From the NCBI RefSeq assembly GCF_001884185.1, contig NZ_MAOE01000037.1, positions 62,001 through 126,000 of the forward strand: a DNA stretch of 64,000 nucleotides. Direction: 5' to 3'. Under the pieces are notes generated by a model that did not search any database, had not been told where the DNA came from, and saw only the letters and a program-made list of their open reading frames with translations. This document shows positions 61,436 to 64,000 of the stretch, piece after piece. This DNA is from Bacillus albus. Lineage in GTDB: Bacteria > Bacillota > Bacilli > Bacillales > Bacillaceae_G. The position numbers and the translations under genes were made by a program. Positions within the stretch are counted from its first letter, which is position 1. Every line of letters starts with the position of its first letter.

Positions 61436-63010
61436 TTACTGTCCATTTAACCATTTTTTAATTACTTTTGCAGTTCCTTCTACATGTTCTTTCGTAGCAT
61501 CCTGCACTTGTTCATCTAACGTCGGTTCTTTCGGTTCTTCTGGTTCAGGTTTTGGTTCTGGTACTATTTTTTCTTCAGGAATTTCCATAATACTTTCACT
61601 ACTCGCAGCAATTTCCTCTTCTGCTAAGTATTCTTCATATTCCTCTTCTTCTTTCTTTCTCTTACGTCTTGCTAAGAAGAACCATACTAGACCACCAATC
61701 GCTAATAAACCAGCTGGAATTCCACCGAATAACCACCAGTTTATGCCGCTTTCTTCTGGTTCTTTCTTCTTCTCTTCTTTCGGCTGATCAAACTGAACAG
61801 TTACAACGTTAACTTGACCGTTTGTAAAGTTTCCATTCGGATCAGCTTGAAGCCCAGCAGCTGTGCCGATTGCTTCTTTGAAAGTAGTCATATCTATTTT
61901 TCTTTTTACTAACGTATCGTTGTCTACCCATACTACAACATTTGTTTTCGTTAATTCTGGGTGTTTCTTAATTGTTTCAACTGTTTTATCTATTTCATAG
62001 TTTTCAATTTTGTTACCATTTTTATTATCGTAGACGATTTTACCATTTTGATTATTGTTCGTACCGTAGTTTGGTACTTCGCCGTTCGCTGTAATACCAG
62101 CGCCTTGCTTCGTCTCTGCTCCTTCTTGTGCAGTAGAACTTTCTTCTTGCTCTTGTTTACTACGAAGTACACCTTTATCACCATATTTTTCTGACTGGCG
62201 TGTAACTTCATCATAGTTTACAGACACTTTCGTATTCACTTTATATTCATTCGGTTTAAACATCGTCATTAATGTTGCGTCAATATCTTGCTTTAATTTA
62301 CCTTCAATTTGATGCTGCATTTCTACTTCTTTTTCATAAGAAGAGGAACTAGTAGAATGCGCTTCATCTGCCCCTTTTGAGATGACACCTTTTTTACTAT
62401 CAATCACACTTACTTCTTCTGCTTTCACCCCAGGAACTGCTGCACTAATCATTTGCTGTATACCCGCAACTTGATCAGCAGTTAATAATTGACCACGCTT
62501 CACTCCAACCGTAATCGCAGCTGTTCCTTTTGCTTTTTCTTCATCAAAAATTGTCTCTTTTTCAGGTAATGTAATTTGAACATTCGCCGTTTCAACTGTC
62601 GCAAAGTTTCTTACGATATCTTGCTCCAATTGCTTTTTCGTACCGACAATTTGCTTCATTTTTTTATCTTGCTCACTTGAACCGAGCGAGCTTTCTAATA
62701 AAATTTCCTCACCGCTTTTAGAATTAAACGGTAAGCCCATCCCATTCATTTCTTTTCGTACCCATGGAGCATCATTTTTTTGCACACGAATCGATCCATC
62801 GGCCGCTAACTGATAATCGACACCTAACTTTGATAATTCTGCTGTAATCTCTTGCTTATCTGCATCATTTAAATTTTGATATACAACAACATATTTATCT
62901 GGCAAGGTGAAGTATAAAAGTGCTCCTGTTACAATCGCTAAAAGCGCAGCACCGATTACTAACTTATGCCACGTTTTTAACGATTGGATAACATTTTTCA
63001 TCTTTTCCAT
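61436..63010 (-). CDS. fliF: Flagellar MS-ring protein FliF
   Basis: 524 residues. The first helix (WHKLVIGAALLAIVTGALLYF) and the second near residue 435 (WWLFGGIPAGLLAIGGLVWFFLA in part) anchor it in the membrane; the FliF ring-building domains with DKYVVVYQNLNDADKQEITAELSKLGV and PGVKAEEVSVID lie between. It forms the MS ring and houses the export gate. Confidence 0.95.
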   Translation of the reverse strand: MEKMKNVIQSLKTWHKLVIGAALLAIVTGALLYFTLPDKYVVVYQNLNDADKQEITAELSKLGVDYQLAADGSIRVQKNDAPWVRKEMNGMGLPFNSKSGEEILLESSLGSSEQDKKMKQIVGTKKQLEQDIVRNFATVETANVQITLPEKETIFDEEKAKGTAAITVGVKRGQLLTADQVAGIQQMISAAVPGVKAEEVSVIDSKKGVISKGADEAHSTSSSSYEKEVEMQHQIEGKLKQDIDATLMTMFKPNEYKVNTKVSVNYDEVTRQSEKYGDKGVLRSKQEQEESSTAQEGAETKQGAGITANGEVPNYGTNNNQNGKIVYDNKNGNKIENYEIDKTVETIKKHPELTKTNVVVWVDNDTLVKRKIDMTTFKEAIGTAAGLQADPNGNFTNGQVNVVTVQFDQPKEEKKKEPEESGINWWLFGGIPAGLLAIGGLVWFFLARRKRKKEEEEYEEYLAEEEIAASSESIMEIPEEKIVPEPKPEPEEPKEPTLDEQVQDATKEHVEGTAKVIKKWLNGQ

Positions 63011-63032
63011 TTAAACACACCCGTCCACTTTC

Positions 63033-63332
63033 CTAAATTTGCATATTAATTAGTGACTTATAATTTTCAATAAGATTATCACGTACGAGAGCAGCCGTTT
63101 TCATTTGAGACTCAGCCTTCTTCTGCTGAATTAAAACGTCATGCGTTTCTCCTACCCCTTTAGTTAGTAAATCATATACCGCTGTTTGCGCATTGTTTTG
63201 TGTTTGATTCATATCTTCCAATAAATCGATAAACTTTTTCCCCTCAACTACTGATGTTTGAGAAGTTTTCGGTGCACCAATTGACTGAATTGCTCCAAAT
63301 GGTTGCGTATTTAACATTGGTTGGATTTTCAT
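63033..63332 (-). CDS. fliE: Flagellar hook-basal body protein FliE
   Basis: 99 residues from ATG 63332, after AAGGGGGA. FIDLLEDMNQTQNNAQTAVYDLLTKG and ETHDVLIQQKKAESQMKTAALVRDNLIENYKSLINMQI (parts) match FliE, the MS ring-rod adaptor. The longer frame overlaps flgC without a site. Confidence 0.93.
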   Translation of the reverse strand: MKIQPMLNTQPFGAIQSIGAPKTSQTSVVEGKKFIDLLEDMNQTQNNAQTAVYDLLTKGVGETHDVLIQQKKAESQMKTAALVRDNLIENYKSLINMQI

Positions 63333-63348
63333 ATTACTATATTCCCCC

Positions 63349-63762
63349 TTATCCTCGGCCAATTTCTAAATCTTTATCAAGCATTTTTTTATTCGCATTT
63401 AATACACTTGTATTTGCTTCGTACATTTTTTGGGCAACCATTACATTCGTCATTTCAGCAGTCACATCAATATTTGGATAACGTACATATCCTTCTTCAT
63501 TTGCATGCGGATGCGTTGGGTCATACACTAAGTTTTCAGTTTTATCTGCTTCAATACTTTTTATTTTTACCCCATTAGTAGGAGACCCATCTAACATATT
63601 TGCAAAACTATTGTTTGATTCTAGCACTACACTACGACGCTCATATAAATCTGCCCCCGGAGCCGCAGTTGTATTTGCATTTACAATATTATTTGAAGTA
63701 ACTTCCATCCACTTTCTCGCTGTCGTTAGTCCTGAGCCACTTGCATTAATTGCCTGAAACAT
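63349..63762 (-). CDS. flgC: Flagellar rod protein FlgC
   Basis: 137 residues. N-terminal ARKWMEVTSNNIVNANTT and C-terminal EGYVRYPNIDVTAEMTNVMVAQKMYEANTSVLNANKKMLDKDLEI (part) are FlgC markers. GAAGGAGAG precedes the ATG. It is a proximal rod subunit. Confidence 0.94.
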   Translation of the reverse strand: MFQAINASGSGLTTARKWMEVTSNNIVNANTTAAPGADLYERRSVVLESNNSFANMLDGSPTNGVKIKSIEADKTENLVYDPTHPHANEEGYVRYPNIDVTAEMTNVMVAQKMYEANTSVLNANKKMLDKDLEIGRG

Positions 63763-63782
63763 CGTTGTCTCTCCTTCTACTT

Positions 63783-64000
63783 TTAACGTCCGCGTGCCGC
63801 TTGGTTAATTGCATATTGTGTATTAATCGCGTTAATTGAAATACCATATAACTGATTTGCTTTCATTAAATCTAGCATTTCTGTCGTTACATCCACACTA
63901 TTTCCATCTTTATTCGTTTGCATTGATTTTGTTTGAATCTTTGCATATGTATTTTTCGTATTTACTGTCGGTAAGTGCATTTCATTCGTTTGATATAAAT
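63783..64000 (-). CDS. flgB: Flagellar rod protein FlgB (3' part)
   Basis: Only the C-terminal 72 residues are inside the window; the frame remains open to position 64000. TEMLDLMKANQLYGISINAINTQYAINQAARGR (part) fits the FlgB C-terminus. FlgB is the first rod protein and starts the fliE-fliF-fliG gene order. Confidence 0.85.
   Translation of the reverse strand, partial: LYQTNEMHLPTVNTKNTYAKIQTKSMQTNKDGNSVDVTTEMLDLMKANQLYGISINAINTQYAINQAARGR

Noticed and set aside
1-64000. Insertion sequences, prophage, CRISPR arrays, tRNA or rRNA genes
   Set aside because: No transposase, repeat-spacer pattern, clover-leaf or rRNA-like sequence was found on either strand.

Overview
The window looks like chromosomal DNA of a low-GC, spore-forming Firmicute of the Bacillus cereus group (cereus/thuringiensis/anthracis type). 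The reasons are the AT-rich composition, strong AGGAGG-type ribosome binding sites, an sspH spore-protein gene, lineage-typical small proteins (FbpB-like, DUF4083-like, DUF3885, DUF4179, YfmQ-like), and a flagellar locus with a MogR-type repressor, two flagellins, flhF and no flhG. No rRNA, tRNA, insertion sequence, prophage or CRISPR array was seen.

Positions 1 to about 38.5 kb hold many short independent units, mostly closed by clear hairpin terminators. They include a decayed MBL-fold gene and a tiny lipoprotein; fumarase; an SDR/MerR pair with a MerR-style promoter; an NhaC antiporter; a zinc-starvation unit (permease pair, divergent COG0523 GTPase, Zur-type boxes); an EamA exporter with a GntR regulator; a Fur-controlled FbpB-like small protein; CzcD; an ECF-type sigma factor with a DUF4179 membrane protein; asparagine synthetase; MarR, phosphatase, DUF3885, class-A-like serine hydrolase and cupin genes. 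A five-gene operon (30236 to 24445) joins a ferric/phosphonate-type ABC importer to a beta-CASP-like metallo-hydrolase and a secreted CYTH-like protein, with a divergent LysR gene. Then follow a lipoprotein, an MFS pump with a divergent HTH-TPR regulator and paired operators, sspH, a monooxygenase/hydrolase pair, and an AzlCD exporter with its TrmB-type regulator.

From about 38.5 kb to the end is a flagellar locus read almost entirely on the minus strand. In transcription order it runs flgB (cut by the window edge), flgC, fliE, fliF, fliG, fliH, fliI, terminator, fliJ-like, fliK, flgD, flgE, two unknown genes, cheV, mogR, then lytic transglycosylase, a short SpoA-domain protein, fliM, fliN, fliO-like, fliP, fliQ, fliR, flhB, flhA, flhF and flgG. 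Two flagellin genes on the plus strand sit in the middle. The first has a textbook sigma-A promoter and highly expressed codon use; the second is short and divergent.

The most unusual signal is a family of related, apparently structured intergenic elements. Two copies form a 162-bp-period tandem downstream of cheV, a third lies between the two unknown flagellar genes, and a more divergent fourth sits in inverted orientation in the leader of the second flagellin. All share a 15-nt core (AGCGGTYAGTGCYTA or close to it). They match no family I recognise and are the best candidate for something undescribed. Also notable are a hairpin that may bring a distant ribosome binding site close to the flgG start, and an 11-bp inverted repeat upstream of mogR.
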